Of a DNA stretch of 21,226 nt, positions 7,476 through 14,298 are shown piece after piece; positions within the stretch are counted from its first letter, which is position 1; each line of letters starts with the position of its first letter. The translations under genes were made by a program, and so were the position numbers. The stretch spans positions 1-21,226 of the forward strand of contig DATEHC010000095.1 of the NCBI GenBank assembly GCA_035279785.1, in the 5' to 3' direction. The DNA is from 40CM-4-65-16 sp035279785 (GTDB lineage: Bacteria > Chloroflexota > Dormibacteria > Dormibacterales > Dormibacteraceae). The notes beneath the pieces were generated by a model. That model saw nothing but the letters and a program-made list of their open reading frames with translations. It was not told where the DNA came from and did no database searches.

Positions 7476-7973
7476 CTACTCCGCCGGCGTCAGCCGAAGG
7501 ACGGGAATCTCGCGATCGGTCTTCTTGGGGTAGCCGGCGTACTGCTGTGCGGCGGCGGCCACCCTGGCGTATGCCTCCTCCCGCGCCTTGCCCGTGAGTG
7601 ATTCCGGGTGAACCCTGAACTTGCGGTTGCCGATCTGCACCCACACCTTGTCGGGGTGGACGGCGATGTTGTGCAGCCAGGCCGGGTTCGTGGCCGAACC
7701 GCCCTTGGAGGCGATGATCAGCCAGGCGTTGTCTCCGTCGGGAAAGCCGCCGAGGACTGTGCTGCGCTCCTTGCCGGACTTGGCGCCGATCGTGGTGAGG
7801 ACCAGGACAGGAAATCCCATGAAAGTGGACGCCTCGGGACCCTTCGTCTTCTGATGGCGCGAAATCTCCATACCGGCGAACGGCCTGATGAACACGCCCA
7901 TCACGTCCATCACCCGGGAGCCCCGGGTGCCTTTGGGCGGCACGTGGATCTTGCTCGAGCTCTTGTCAGTCAT
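7476..7973 (-). CDS. Nitroreductase/quinone reductase family protein (DUF385, F420-type)
   Basis: 165 residues. It matches the deazaflavin-dependent nitroreductase (Ddn/DUF385) family: GFPVLVLTTIGAKSGKERST (53-72), IIASKGGSATNPAWLHNI (86-103) and VWVQIGNRKFRV. Family members are split-barrel proteins using reduced F420 to reduce quinones or nitro compounds, which would imply F420 in this organism. Some relatives lack F420 binding, so the cofactor is an inference. The start is firm: ATG at 7973 is preceded by AGGAGG at ideal spacing. It is the first gene of the minus-strand run DUF385, globin, phosphoesterase, HMG-CoA lyase, and its promoter would lie in the 7974-8120 stretch. Confidence 0.9.
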   Translation of the reverse strand: MTDKSSSKIHVPPKGTRGSRVMDVMGVFIRPFAGMEISRHQKTKGPEASTFMGFPVLVLTTIGAKSGKERSTVLGGFPDGDNAWLIIASKGGSATNPAWLHNIAVHPDKVWVQIGNRKFRVHPESLTGKAREEAYARVAAAAQQYAGYPKKTDREIPVLRLTPAE

Positions 7974-8122
7974 CGGGATCCTCCTCGAGGACTGCAAACC
8001 TGGACTCGAAGCCGTTATTCCCCGAGATGGCCGGCGCCGCCGCGCTGGCGTCGCCGACCGATCCAGTCGAGGGAGAGGAGCTTTTTCTCCGCGATTGTGA
8101 CTCTCACCTCCGACGGAGACCG

Positions 8123-8190
8123 CCGTTTTGCACAAAACGGGCCCATCGGCGGCTAGTGATAGGCACTAGTTGCGCAAAACAGGCCTATTC
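8123..8190. repeat. Compact cluster of inverted and direct repeats
   Basis: Three nested structures occupy 68 bases: the inverted repeat CCGTTTTG-CA-CAAAACGG (8123-8140), the inverted repeat CTAGTG-ATAGG-CACTAG (8153-8169), and an imperfect direct repeat of about 21 bases (8128-8148 and 8170-8190) with consensus TTGCRCAAAACRGGCCYAT. The right end, GGCCTATTCGCC, resembles GGCCTATTGCGCC of the hutU-hutF element. The DNA between the DUF385 start and tRNA-His (7974-8215) holds nothing else I can support. Confidence 0.75.
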
Positions 8191-8215
8191 GCCTCGGATC
8201 ATCACCCGGCTTTGG

Positions 8216-8289
8216 GGTGGCTGGCGGGATTTGAACCCGCGACACCCAGATCCACAATCTGGTGCTCTGCCTGCTGAGCTACAGCCACC
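8216..8289 (-). tRNA. tRNA-His (anticodon GUG)
   Basis: The cloverleaf reads on the minus strand: acceptor GTGGCTG/CAGCCAC, D-arm TAGCTCAGCAGGCAGAGCA, anticodon stem CCAGA/TCTGG with loop TTGTGGA (anticodon GTG), and T-arm GCGGGTTCAAATCCCGC. The extra G at -1 (8289) facing C73 (8216) is the tRNA-His identity mark. CCA is not encoded. Confidence 0.97.
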
Positions 8290-8366
8290 GCGGCGCGGCA
8301 GCGCCCACGCTGCCTGGGGGAGGCAACGATTCTACCGCCCGCCCGTGTTGCGCCAGAATTGAGTTG

Positions 8367-9311
8367 ATGCCCACCTCAACCGAGTTCGACCAGATGATCA
8401 AATCGGGCGAGCTGATCGAGTCTCCCAGGGAGATGACGCCCGAGTACCTCCGCGAGCTCAAGCACACCCTGATCGTCAGCGGCGACACCGAGCTCATCAG
8501 CGCCCCCGCCTACTACCTGGCCGCCAAGCGCGCGCCCAGCATCAACGCCTTCATGACCGGGATCGCGATCATCCAGGACGAGCTCGCCCACGCCCACATC
8601 GCGTACCACATCCTCGAGGAGCTCGGCGAGGACCAGGAGAAGCTCATCTTCAGCCGCGACCCCAAGAGCTTCCGCTACCCATACGCCTTCGACGTCCCGC
8701 TCGAGAGCTGGACCGAGCTGGTCGTCGCCAACGGCTTCTACGACCAGGCCGGCTTCTGCCTGCTGGGCGACATCCACGACAAGTGCAGCTACGGCCCCTG
8801 GAAGCGAGGCCTCAACAAGGTCATGCTCGAGGAGAACTTCCACCTGCGAAACGGCCGAACCTGGATGAAGCGCATCAGCGCCACCGGCGGCTCCGCCAAG
8901 GATGAGCTCCAAAGAGCCGTCGACTGGATGTTCCCGCTGAGCGTCGAGTGGTTCGGCCTCCCCGACTCCATGAAGATGCACTCCACGCAGCTCGACTACC
9001 GGCTCAAGGGCCTGACCAACGACCAGCTGCGGCAGTGGTGGCTGTCGACGGTCGTCCCTTACTGCGAGCAGATCGGGGTCAAGGTGCCCTCTCACAACGA
9101 GGTGCGCGACGGCAAAGAAGTGTGGGAGCTCGACTACCCGTTCCCGTGCGAGTTCGACGCGGAGAACAAGCGCTGGGACTTCAACAAGCCGATCACCTGG
9201 GACGGCGTTCTGGCGCGCTGGCGCGCCCGCGGTCCACGCAATGCCGAGATGGTCGCAATGTTCCAGGAAGAGTTCCACAACTTCAGAAAGACCCACCACA
9301 AGGACTCGTGA
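8367..9311 (+). CDS. paaA: 1,2-phenylacetyl-CoA epoxidase, catalytic subunit PaaA
   Basis: Catalytic di-iron subunit of the multicomponent oxygenase that epoxidises the ring of phenylacetyl-CoA with O2. 314 residues, ferritin-like four-helix fold, normal length. The di-iron ligand pattern is intact: IIQDELAHAHIAYHIL (Glu72/His75) and MLEENFHLRNG (Glu156/His159), with further Glu in TELISAP (Glu42) and NGFYDQAGF (helix after 120). It ends KWDFNKPITWD-type, as PaaA proteins do. The ATG at 8367 (directly after an in-frame TTG) is the likely start; no clear ribosome-binding site is seen. The next gene's GTG overlaps its TGA (GTGA), so the paa genes are translationally coupled. Related PaaA-like oxygenases act on other CoA thioesters, so the exact substrate is inferred. 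Confidence 0.92.
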   Translation: MPTSTEFDQMIKSGELIESPREMTPEYLRELKHTLIVSGDTELISAPAYYLAAKRAPSINAFMTGIAIIQDELAHAHIAYHILEELGEDQEKLIFSRDPKSFRYPYAFDVPLESWTELVVANGFYDQAGFCLLGDIHDKCSYGPWKRGLNKVMLEENFHLRNGRTWMKRISATGGSAKDELQRAVDWMFPLSVEWFGLPDSMKMHSTQLDYRLKGLTNDQLRQWWLSTVVPYCEQIGVKVPSHNEVRDGKEVWELDYPFPCEFDAENKRWDFNKPITWDGVLARWRARGPRNAEMVAMFQEEFHNFRKTHHKDS

Positions 9312-9613
9312 CCGCAAGACTCTGGGCCGCGCTGAGCGAAGTCCAGGATCCCGAGATGCCGATCAACCTGGTCGACCTCGGCGTGATCTATGGCATCGAC
9401 GAGCGTGACGGTGTCGTCGACGTCGACCTCACCTTCACGGCGATGGGCTGTCCCGCGTCCGACTTCATCCTCGAGGACGTGCGCGACCGGCTGCTGCGCG
9501 AGCCAGGCGTCGAAGAGGTGCGCGTCAACGTCGTGTGGGACCCGCCCTGGACGACCGCGCGCATGACCGAGCAGGGTCGCGACGCCCTTGAAGAGTGGGG
9601 CCTGGCCGTTTGA
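9308..9613 (+). CDS. paaD: PaaD N-terminal (MIP18/DUF59) domain, stand-alone
   Basis: 101 residues made up only of a MIP18/DUF59 domain: VQDPEMPINLVDLGVIYGI, then FTAMGCPASDFI with the conserved cysteine, and VNVVWDPPWTTARMTEQGRD, which is typical of PaaD rather than SufT. PaaD is thought to help load or mature the iron centre of the epoxidase. Ordinary PaaD is about 160 residues and carries a second, C-terminal zinc ribbon; here the protein stops after EEWGLAV, at the usual domain boundary. A matching zinc ribbon is found after paaC at 10544-10672. GTG 9308 overlaps the paaA stop by 4 bases, and its own stop overlaps the next start (TTGA). Confidence 0.88.
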   Translation: MTARLWAALSEVQDPEMPINLVDLGVIYGIDERDGVVDVDLTFTAMGCPASDFILEDVRDRLLREPGVEEVRVNVVWDPPWTTARMTEQGRDALEEWGLAV

Positions 9614-9837
9614 GCGCGGGCAGCGGCTACAGGCGCGTCAGCGGCGACGCGATCGAGTACGAGGTCTTCGCGCGCAAGACGCGTGAGGAGCCGCTGCGGC
9701 AGGTCGGCAGCGTGGTCGCGCCGGACTCCGACCTCGCGATGGCCTACGCCCGCGCCACCTACGACGAGGAGCGATGGTGCGAGATGGCCATCGTTCGCCG
9801 CGACGACGTGATCCACCTCTGGCAGCCCGGGGAGTAA
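9610..9837 (+). CDS. paaB: PaaB-like subunit of phenylacetyl-CoA epoxidase
   Basis: 75-residue protein with the PaaB pattern YEVFARKTREEPLRQVGSVVAPDSDLAMAYAR, then DEERWCEMAIVRRDDVI. The YEVF opening and the VGS-V-A-D--A--YAR core are diagnostic. PaaB bridges PaaA/PaaC heterodimers in the epoxidase complex and has no active site. It is shorter than enterobacterial PaaB (about 95) because the C-terminal tail is missing. TTG 9610, overlapping the paaD stop as TTGA, is the preferred start; GTG 9595 is possible. It ends one base before the paaC start. Confidence 0.85.
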   Translation: MSAGSGYRRVSGDAIEYEVFARKTREEPLRQVGSVVAPDSDLAMAYARATYDEERWCEMAIVRRDDVIHLWQPGE

Positions 9838-10545
9838 GTGAGCCTCTCCGACCTGGTCCTCAGCGTCGCCGACAACAAGCAGATGCTTGGACTCCGCTAC
9901 GCCGAATGGGCAACACGCGCTCCGTCCCTCGAAGCAGACATCGCAGCCGCGGCCATGGGGCTCGACGACCTCGGCCACAGCCGTGTGCTCTATGGATGCC
10001 TCGAGCCGCTGGGCGACGACCCGCGCGAGCCGGAGCGCGACCGGGAACCGGCCAGGATTCGCAACCTTGCCTACTTCGACGAGCCGTGGACCGAGTGGAG
10101 CCAGTTCGTCGCCGCAAACGCGGTCCTCGACTCGGCGTTCACCGTGGTGATCGAAGCGTGCGTGGGCGGCTCGGTCGAGGTGCTGCAGACGAGGCTGCGC
10201 AAGATGCTGATGGAGGAGCGCTACCACTTCCTCCACGGGCGCAGCTGGCTTCGCTCCGGCATAGACAGGGCGCCCCTCGAGCGCGCCTGGCGCGAGGCGA
10301 TCGAGTTCTTCGGACCTCCCGACTCAGCCGAGATAGGGCTGAGCATAGGCCCGGAGCAGATGCGCATCCGGCTTGAAGAGCAGCTGGAAAGTAAGGCGCC
10401 GCCGGTGACGATCCGCTGGGAGACGTGGGATCCTCGGCGCCGCCGAACGGCACCGGGCGAGGTCGACAAGCACACGTTCGCGATGCTCAGGGGCCTCGAG
10501 GAGAAGAAGTACGCGCCGGCCGCCGCGAAACCAACCCCGCTCTGA
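9838..10545 (+). CDS. paaC: Phenylacetyl-CoA epoxidase subunit PaaC
   Basis: 235-residue ferritin-like protein, the structural partner of PaaA. Motifs: LVLSVADNKQMLGLRYAEWA at the N-terminus, MGLDDLGHSRVLYG (DxxH, 44-47), FVAANAVLDSAFTVVIE, KMLMEERYHFLHGRSWL and a C-terminal WRARG-free tail ending PAAAKPTPL. In known complexes PaaC supports PaaA and does not bind iron. The GTG start follows GGGGAGTAA, which provides a ribosome-binding site inside the end of paaB. The reading frame stops at TGA 10543-10545, and a zinc-ribbon sequence continues at once in the +1 frame (see next entry). Confidence 0.9.
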   Translation: MSLSDLVLSVADNKQMLGLRYAEWATRAPSLEADIAAAAMGLDDLGHSRVLYGCLEPLGDDPREPERDREPARIRNLAYFDEPWTEWSQFVAANAVLDSAFTVVIEACVGGSVEVLQTRLRKMLMEERYHFLHGRSWLRSGIDRAPLERAWREAIEFFGPPDSAEIGLSIGPEQMRIRLEEQLESKAPPVTIRWETWDPRRRRTAPGEVDKHTFAMLRGLEEKKYAPAAAKPTPL

Positions 10546-10672
10546 ACCCCGCTGCCCGCACTGCAAGGCGGCGGATGCCGAGGTCATATCGCTCTTCGGC
10601 ACCCAGGCGATGACGCTCCAGTACCGCTGCCGCAAGTGCGGCACGGTGTTCGAAGCGATCAAATACGAGTAG
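10544..10672 (+). CDS. Start-less zinc-ribbon frame matching the PaaD C-terminal domain
   Basis: In the +1 frame relative to paaC, the codons from 10544 to the TAG at 10670-10672 encode a compact zinc ribbon: RCPHCKAADAEVISLFG, then QYRCRKCGTVFEAIKYE. This corresponds closely to the C-terminal part of ordinary PaaD (CPRC... ISEFGSTA... YRC..C). Reading back in this frame I find no ATG, GTG or TTG before the first cysteine. Possible explanations are a one-base indel that has split a PaaC-ribbon fusion, recoding at the paaC stop, or a near-cognate start (ACG 10511 has GAGGAG 7 bases upstream). The coding match itself is convincing; the way it is translated is not. It ends directly against the stop of the convergent gene at 10673. 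Confidence 0.7.
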   Translation, partial: EPRCPHCKAADAEVISLFGTQAMTLQYRCRKCGTVFEAIKYE

Positions 10673-11404
10673 CTATTCGTCCTCTTCGCCGCCGCCGCCG
10701 CGTCGCCTGCGCAACACGGCCAGCGGCAGCCCGGCCAGCACGACCACGACGATGAGCGCGGCGACGATGATCGGCAGCGCCGGCCCGCCCCCGACCACGA
10801 CGCCCGGCGGCGTCGCGTTCGACGACGTGTAGCCCGCGACGAAGTAGCCGAGCTTGTTGGTGTGGGTGTCGATCGTGTACGGCGCGGCGGCCGACGCGTG
10901 TCCGATCGAGGTCCATGGGCCGCTCGGGTCGTCGGCGATGTAGACGTCGTTCGGGTCGGGCTCGAGGTTGGAGTAGCGAAGGGTGAGGTTGGCGGGCGGA
11001 ACGCTCTGGCCGCCGATCACGAGGTGGTCGAGAAGCGGAGCATCCGCGACGATCGCGTAGACGTTCGTCACAAACTTCAAACCCTTCGGCTGGGGGCAGG
11101 TCGGTAGCGGAGTGATGTCGACGGTCACGCTCGTCTTCCCGGTGACGTCGAACGCGCCTGGCAGGAAGCCGATCACGATCTGGCCGTCGTCCGTGAACGC
11201 CGAGTTGGCATCGCTCCTGCCGTTGATCACCTTGATCACGAGGTGGCCCGAGCTCGGTTTGACGTTCGCGCCGGCCTGCGGCGGCGGGCACGTCCAGTTG
11301 TAGGGGTTCTGCGGGCCGAAGCCGTCGTAGAAGCCGGGTGCCACCATCCACGCGGCGAGGACGTAGGCGACCGCCGCGACCCCGAGGATCGCGAGCCGCC
11401 TCAC
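10673..11404 (-). CDS. Two-TM surface-exposed hypothetical protein
   Basis: 243 residues, family not recognised. An N-terminal hydrophobic segment (LAILGVAAVAYVLAAWMVAP, residues 4-23) acts as signal anchor or uncleaved signal. A roughly 175-residue beta-rich extracellular region follows, with CPPP and PTCPQP cysteines. A C-terminal TM (PIIVAALIVVVVLAGLPLAV) ends in RRRRGGGGEEDE inside the cell. This is a type I-like surface architecture. The GTG at 11404 overlaps the TGA of the CPBP protease gene by 4 bases (GTGA), so the two are translated together and the protease could process or accompany it; that link is inference from position only. Confidence 0.7.
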   Translation of the reverse strand: MRRLAILGVAAVAYVLAAWMVAPGFYDGFGPQNPYNWTCPPPQAGANVKPSSGHLVIKVINGRSDANSAFTDDGQIVIGFLPGAFDVTGKTSVTVDITPLPTCPQPKGLKFVTNVYAIVADAPLLDHLVIGGQSVPPANLTLRYSNLEPDPNDVYIADDPSGPWTSIGHASAAAPYTIDTHTNKLGYFVAGYTSSNATPPGVVVGGGPALPIIVAALIVVVVLAGLPLAVLRRRRGGGGEEDE

Positions 11405-11961
11405 AGCGCAAGGTCCGCGATGACGTGGCCGAGGATGGGGGCCACGAGGTCCTTGCAGGCCCAGCGCCACAGCGCAAGCAGCAGGCCCGCCGCGGCCACG
11501 GCGCCCAGGAACGCCGGCGGGTGGGAAAGGGCGTGGGCCAGGGTCCACAGGAGCGTCGAGCCGATCACGGCCAGGGGCGCGCCGCCGATCTCCTCCAGCG
11601 CTGCGTACAGCGCGCCGCGAAAGGCGATCTCCTCCCCGATGGACACGGCGATCGCCGCGGCGGCCAGGGCGCCGGAAAGCATCGGCGCCGCGCCCGAACG
11701 GGCGGCGCCGGGAAGAAGCAGCACGGCGCCCAGCGCAAGCCCCCCGAGCAGGCGCAGCCAGAAACGCGAGGTGCCCAGGCCGAGACGATCGGGCGACCAG
11801 CCGAGCGCCGTGATGGCCAGTGCCGCGCCGCCGATCAGCAGTGCCGCGCTGGTCCATCCAGGCAACTGGTCGAACAGGGCGCGCGCCCACTCCGCGGCCA
11901 GGACGTAGGCGCCGAGCGCGCCGGCCCTCAGGGCCGCCCGCGTCCGAAGAGCGGTGGTCAC
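11401..11961 (-). CDS. CPBP-family intramembrane glutamic endopeptidase
   Basis: 186-residue multi-pass membrane protein with the three CPBP (CAAX/Abi) motifs: IGEEIAFRG (Glu110/Glu111 and Arg115), LLWTLAHAL (His143) and GHVIADL (His179). These conserved Glu/His residues form the active site in the Rce1-type family. Members include prenyl-protein proteases and bacteriocin-immunity or protein-maturation factors; the substrate is unknown here. The GTG at 11961 is the start. It lies 18 bases downstream of the phospholipase-like gene and overlaps the next gene by 4 bases. Confidence 0.88.
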   Translation of the reverse strand: MTTALRTRAALRAGALGAYVLAAEWARALFDQLPGWTSAALLIGGAALAITALGWSPDRLGLGTSRFWLRLLGGLALGAVLLLPGAARSGAAPMLSGALAAAAIAVSIGEEIAFRGALYAALEEIGGAPLAVIGSTLLWTLAHALSHPPAFLGAVAAAGLLLALWRWACKDLVAPILGHVIADLAL

Positions 11962-11979
11962 CGCTCGATTATCTAGGCC

Positions 11980-13401
11980 CTAAAGGGTCGAGGCCGGTCC
12001 TGGAGCTGGGTGGGGATCGAGCATCATGGGTGGCCGGGGCCGCTGCGTGAAGTCGAAGTCGGCCGCGAGGTCGCCGAGCTGGGGGGCGGCCTCGCGGACG
12101 TCGGGGCGAGAGTCCGGCCGGCCGTCGCTGCTGGGGTTCAGGCGTTGACCGCCCAGGAATACGTCCTCGATGAACTTGGCGTAAGCGTCGTGGCTGAGCG
12201 CCTGGTGGTCGACGTAACCCTGCCGCGCGAACGGGCTGATCACCATCCCTGGCACCCGGAGCCCATACCCGGCGGCGTCCACGGACGGCGGAACGACGTG
12301 GTCGTAGAAGCCGCCCCAGTCGTCCCAGGTCAGGAAGATGGCGGTCGACGGCCAGTCCGGGCTCTGCATGACCGCGTTGACGAGCGTCGTCACGTACGCC
12401 TGCCCAACGGACACCAACCCGGGCGGGTGTTCGCTGACGGCGCCGTTCGGCGTCACCCAGCTGACCGCGGGCAGCGTGCCGGCCTTCGCGTCCGCATAGA
12501 AGTGGTCGATGGTCTGCACGTTGGATACCTGGCCGTCGTTGCGCACGTCGGTGAATCCGGGAAGTGGGTTCCAGATGTCGGGCGTCCCGACGCGCTGCTG
12601 CTTGGCCGGGCACGTCGCGGCGTCGCTTTCGCAGTCGGGCGTCGTGCCCTCGGCGACGTAGTACTTCCAGCTGATGTGGTGTTTGAAAAGCAGGTACGTC
12701 AGCGACGTCCACGCGAAGTTGCGCGCGGCCTGGTTGTCGCCGTTGATTTTGCCGGCGCTCGCGCCGATGCTGTCGCCGGGCGCGTCGATGTTCGTGATGC
12801 AGCTCATCGGGTCGGCGGCCTTCGAGCACTTCGCCGACCACTCCGACACGAGGTAGAGGTGTTCGGGAAAGCTCCAGGACGCGTTGGGCTGGAACATGTG
12901 GTCCTGCAGCGCGAAGTCGGAAGCGTACGTCCAGTAGTTCGGTATGTCGCGCGCGTCCTTGTAGCCCATGACGTCGGTCTTGACGGAGTTGGTGCAGTTC
13001 GGGTCGACGGCCTCGACGCATCCCTTGCGCCCGCCCTCCGCCTGACCGATGAATCCGTTCATCTGGCCACCGTTGATGTCGGACGTCGCGCTCGTGCTGC
13101 CGTGGGGACCACCCCCGTTCTTGTCGGTCGAATCGTGGTACGGCTTCACGCATACGCCGTTGGCTGGATCGGGCACGCACACGGTGAACTGGCCGTTCTG
13201 GCGTGGCAGCCCATCGACGCCGGGGAACAGCCCGAAGTATTCGTCGAAGCTCCGGTTCTCCTGCATGATCACGACGATGTGCTGGATCTTCTGCAGCCCC
13301 GATGCGCCGTTCGACGGCGAAGGAGTCTGCAGCGCGCTGGGCTGGTTGCCGCACGCGACGAGGAAGAGAACGCTCAGCAATCCGTAGGCGAGGCGTCGCA
13401 T
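11980..13401 (-). CDS. Phospholipase C/phosphoesterase-family lipoprotein
   Basis: 473-residue exported phosphoesterase (PF04185). The signal MRRLAYGLLSVLFLVAC ends in a good lipobox with Cys17, so it should be a lipoprotein. Family motifs: HIVVIMQENRSFDEYFG (41-57, catalytic Thr/Ser and metal region), MFQPNASWSFPEHLYLVSEW, VSWVTPNGAVSEHPPG, and FLTWDDWGGFYDHVVPP (metal Asp/His). GYGLRVPGMVISPFAR is typical of the PLC-like branch. The Cys-rich inserts (CSKAADPMSC, CESDAATC) suggest an extracellular disulfide-stabilised enzyme. It lacks the long C-terminal repeats of Pseudomonas PlcH. Phosphate scavenging from lipids or phosphoesters is likely. It heads a run with the CPBP protease and starts 57 bases after fdhD. 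A second, shorter family member is at 6175-7020. Confidence 0.9.
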   Translation of the reverse strand: MRRLAYGLLSVLFLVACGNQPSALQTPSPSNGASGLQKIQHIVVIMQENRSFDEYFGLFPGVDGLPRQNGQFTVCVPDPANGVCVKPYHDSTDKNGGGPHGSTSATSDINGGQMNGFIGQAEGGRKGCVEAVDPNCTNSVKTDVMGYKDARDIPNYWTYASDFALQDHMFQPNASWSFPEHLYLVSEWSAKCSKAADPMSCITNIDAPGDSIGASAGKINGDNQAARNFAWTSLTYLLFKHHISWKYYVAEGTTPDCESDAATCPAKQQRVGTPDIWNPLPGFTDVRNDGQVSNVQTIDHFYADAKAGTLPAVSWVTPNGAVSEHPPGLVSVGQAYVTTLVNAVMQSPDWPSTAIFLTWDDWGGFYDHVVPPSVDAAGYGLRVPGMVISPFARQGYVDHQALSHDAYAKFIEDVFLGGQRLNPSSDGRPDSRPDVREAAPQLGDLAADFDFTQRPRPPMMLDPHPAPGPASTL

Positions 13402-13458
13402 GCCGCGAAGCCTAGGCTCGCGACCCCTGGGATCTATCCGCGATTCGTCAAAAGAATG

Positions 13459-14298
13459 TCAGTCGCCCGCCAACCGATTGGGCGCCGAGTACACGTTGAA
13501 CCGCTCGCCGCGCAGAAAGCCGACGAGCGTCTGGTTGAACTCGCGGGCAAGCGCGACCGCGAGACTCGAGGGCGCTCCCACCGCGGCGAGCACGGGGATG
13601 CCCGCGTTGATCGATTTCTGCACGATCTCGTAGCCGGCGCGGCCGCTCACCACCAGGATCGATCCGCGCAGAGGAACGTGGCCGTCGAGCAGCATGCGCC
13701 CGACGACCTTGTCGACCGCGTTGTGCCGCCCGACGTCTTCGCGGACGTAGATGGCTTCGCCGGTGGGGCTGAACAGGCCCGCTGCGTGAAGGCCTCCCGT
13801 GCGATCGAAGACTCCCTGGCCGGAGCGCAGCCTCTCGACCAGCGAAGGCAGGATCGCGGCGTCCACTGAAGGACCGTCGGGCACCACAGCCAGGTCGCGA
13901 CGCAGGTCCTCGATCAGCACCGCTCCGCAGACGCCGCACGCCGAGCTCGCGAGCATCGAGCGCTCCGGCCTGCGCCGCGGGGCGTGCGCGAGGTGAACGT
14001 CCACCTGGTTCGACTCGACGATCGATGCATCGAGCTGGACTCCACCGTCCCGTTCATCGGACTCGGCGCTGATGCGGACTTCCTTGACGTCGTCGACGCC
14101 TCGGATGATGCCCTCCGCAAACAACAGCCCGAGGGCCAGCTCGACGTCTGCGCCAGGTGTGCGCATCACGACCGACAGCTCCTTGCCGTCGAGCAGGAGC
14201 TGCAGCGGCTCCTCCATCACCACCGCGTCGGGCGCGTCGCTCCACCGCCCGGCGTCCCACTTGCGGACGCTCAGATCGGGCGCGGCCGGCCTGGTCAT
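13459..14298 (-). CDS. fdhD: Formate dehydrogenase accessory sulfurtransferase FdhD
   Basis: FdhD carries sulfur from a cysteine desulfurase to the bis-MGD molybdenum cofactor of formate dehydrogenases. 279 residues, normal length. The sulfur-carrying loop is SACGVCG (Cys121 and Cys124). Other family blocks: VMEEPLQLLLDGKELSVVMR, TPGADVELALGLLFAEGII, FDRTGGLHAAGLF, VREDVGRHNAVDKVVG, SGRAGYEIVQK and GIPVLAAVGAPSSLAV. ATG at 14298 overlaps the upstream gene by 4 bases. No formate dehydrogenase lies in the window, so its client is elsewhere. Confidence 0.96.
   Translation of the reverse strand: MTRPAAPDLSVRKWDAGRWSDAPDAVVMEEPLQLLLDGKELSVVMRTPGADVELALGLLFAEGIIRGVDDVKEVRISAESDERDGGVQLDASIVESNQVDVHLAHAPRRRPERSMLASSACGVCGAVLIEDLRRDLAVVPDGPSVDAAILPSLVERLRSGQGVFDRTGGLHAAGLFSPTGEAIYVREDVGRHNAVDKVVGRMLLDGHVPLRGSILVVSGRAGYEIVQKSINAGIPVLAAVGAPSSLAVALAREFNQTLVGFLRGERFNVYSAPNRLAGD

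Noticed and set aside
8027..8362. Plus-strand reading frame containing GGWRDLNPRHPDPQSGALPA across tRNA-His
   Set aside because: This is the familiar false protein made by translating the antisense of a tRNA gene; the tRNA cloverleaf explains the conservation.
10530..10560. Confident call of RF2-type programmed +1 frameshifting at CTC TGA
   Set aside because: The tRNA reading CUC would pair badly with UCU after the slip and no Shine-Dalgarno-like spacer is at the right distance; kept only as one of several explanations.
12010..13869. 619-codon plus-strand open frame antisense to the phospholipase gene
   Set aside because: Its translation is arginine/valine-rich low-complexity sequence typical of GC-rich shadow frames, while the opposite strand encodes a full PF04185 protein with signal peptide and motifs.
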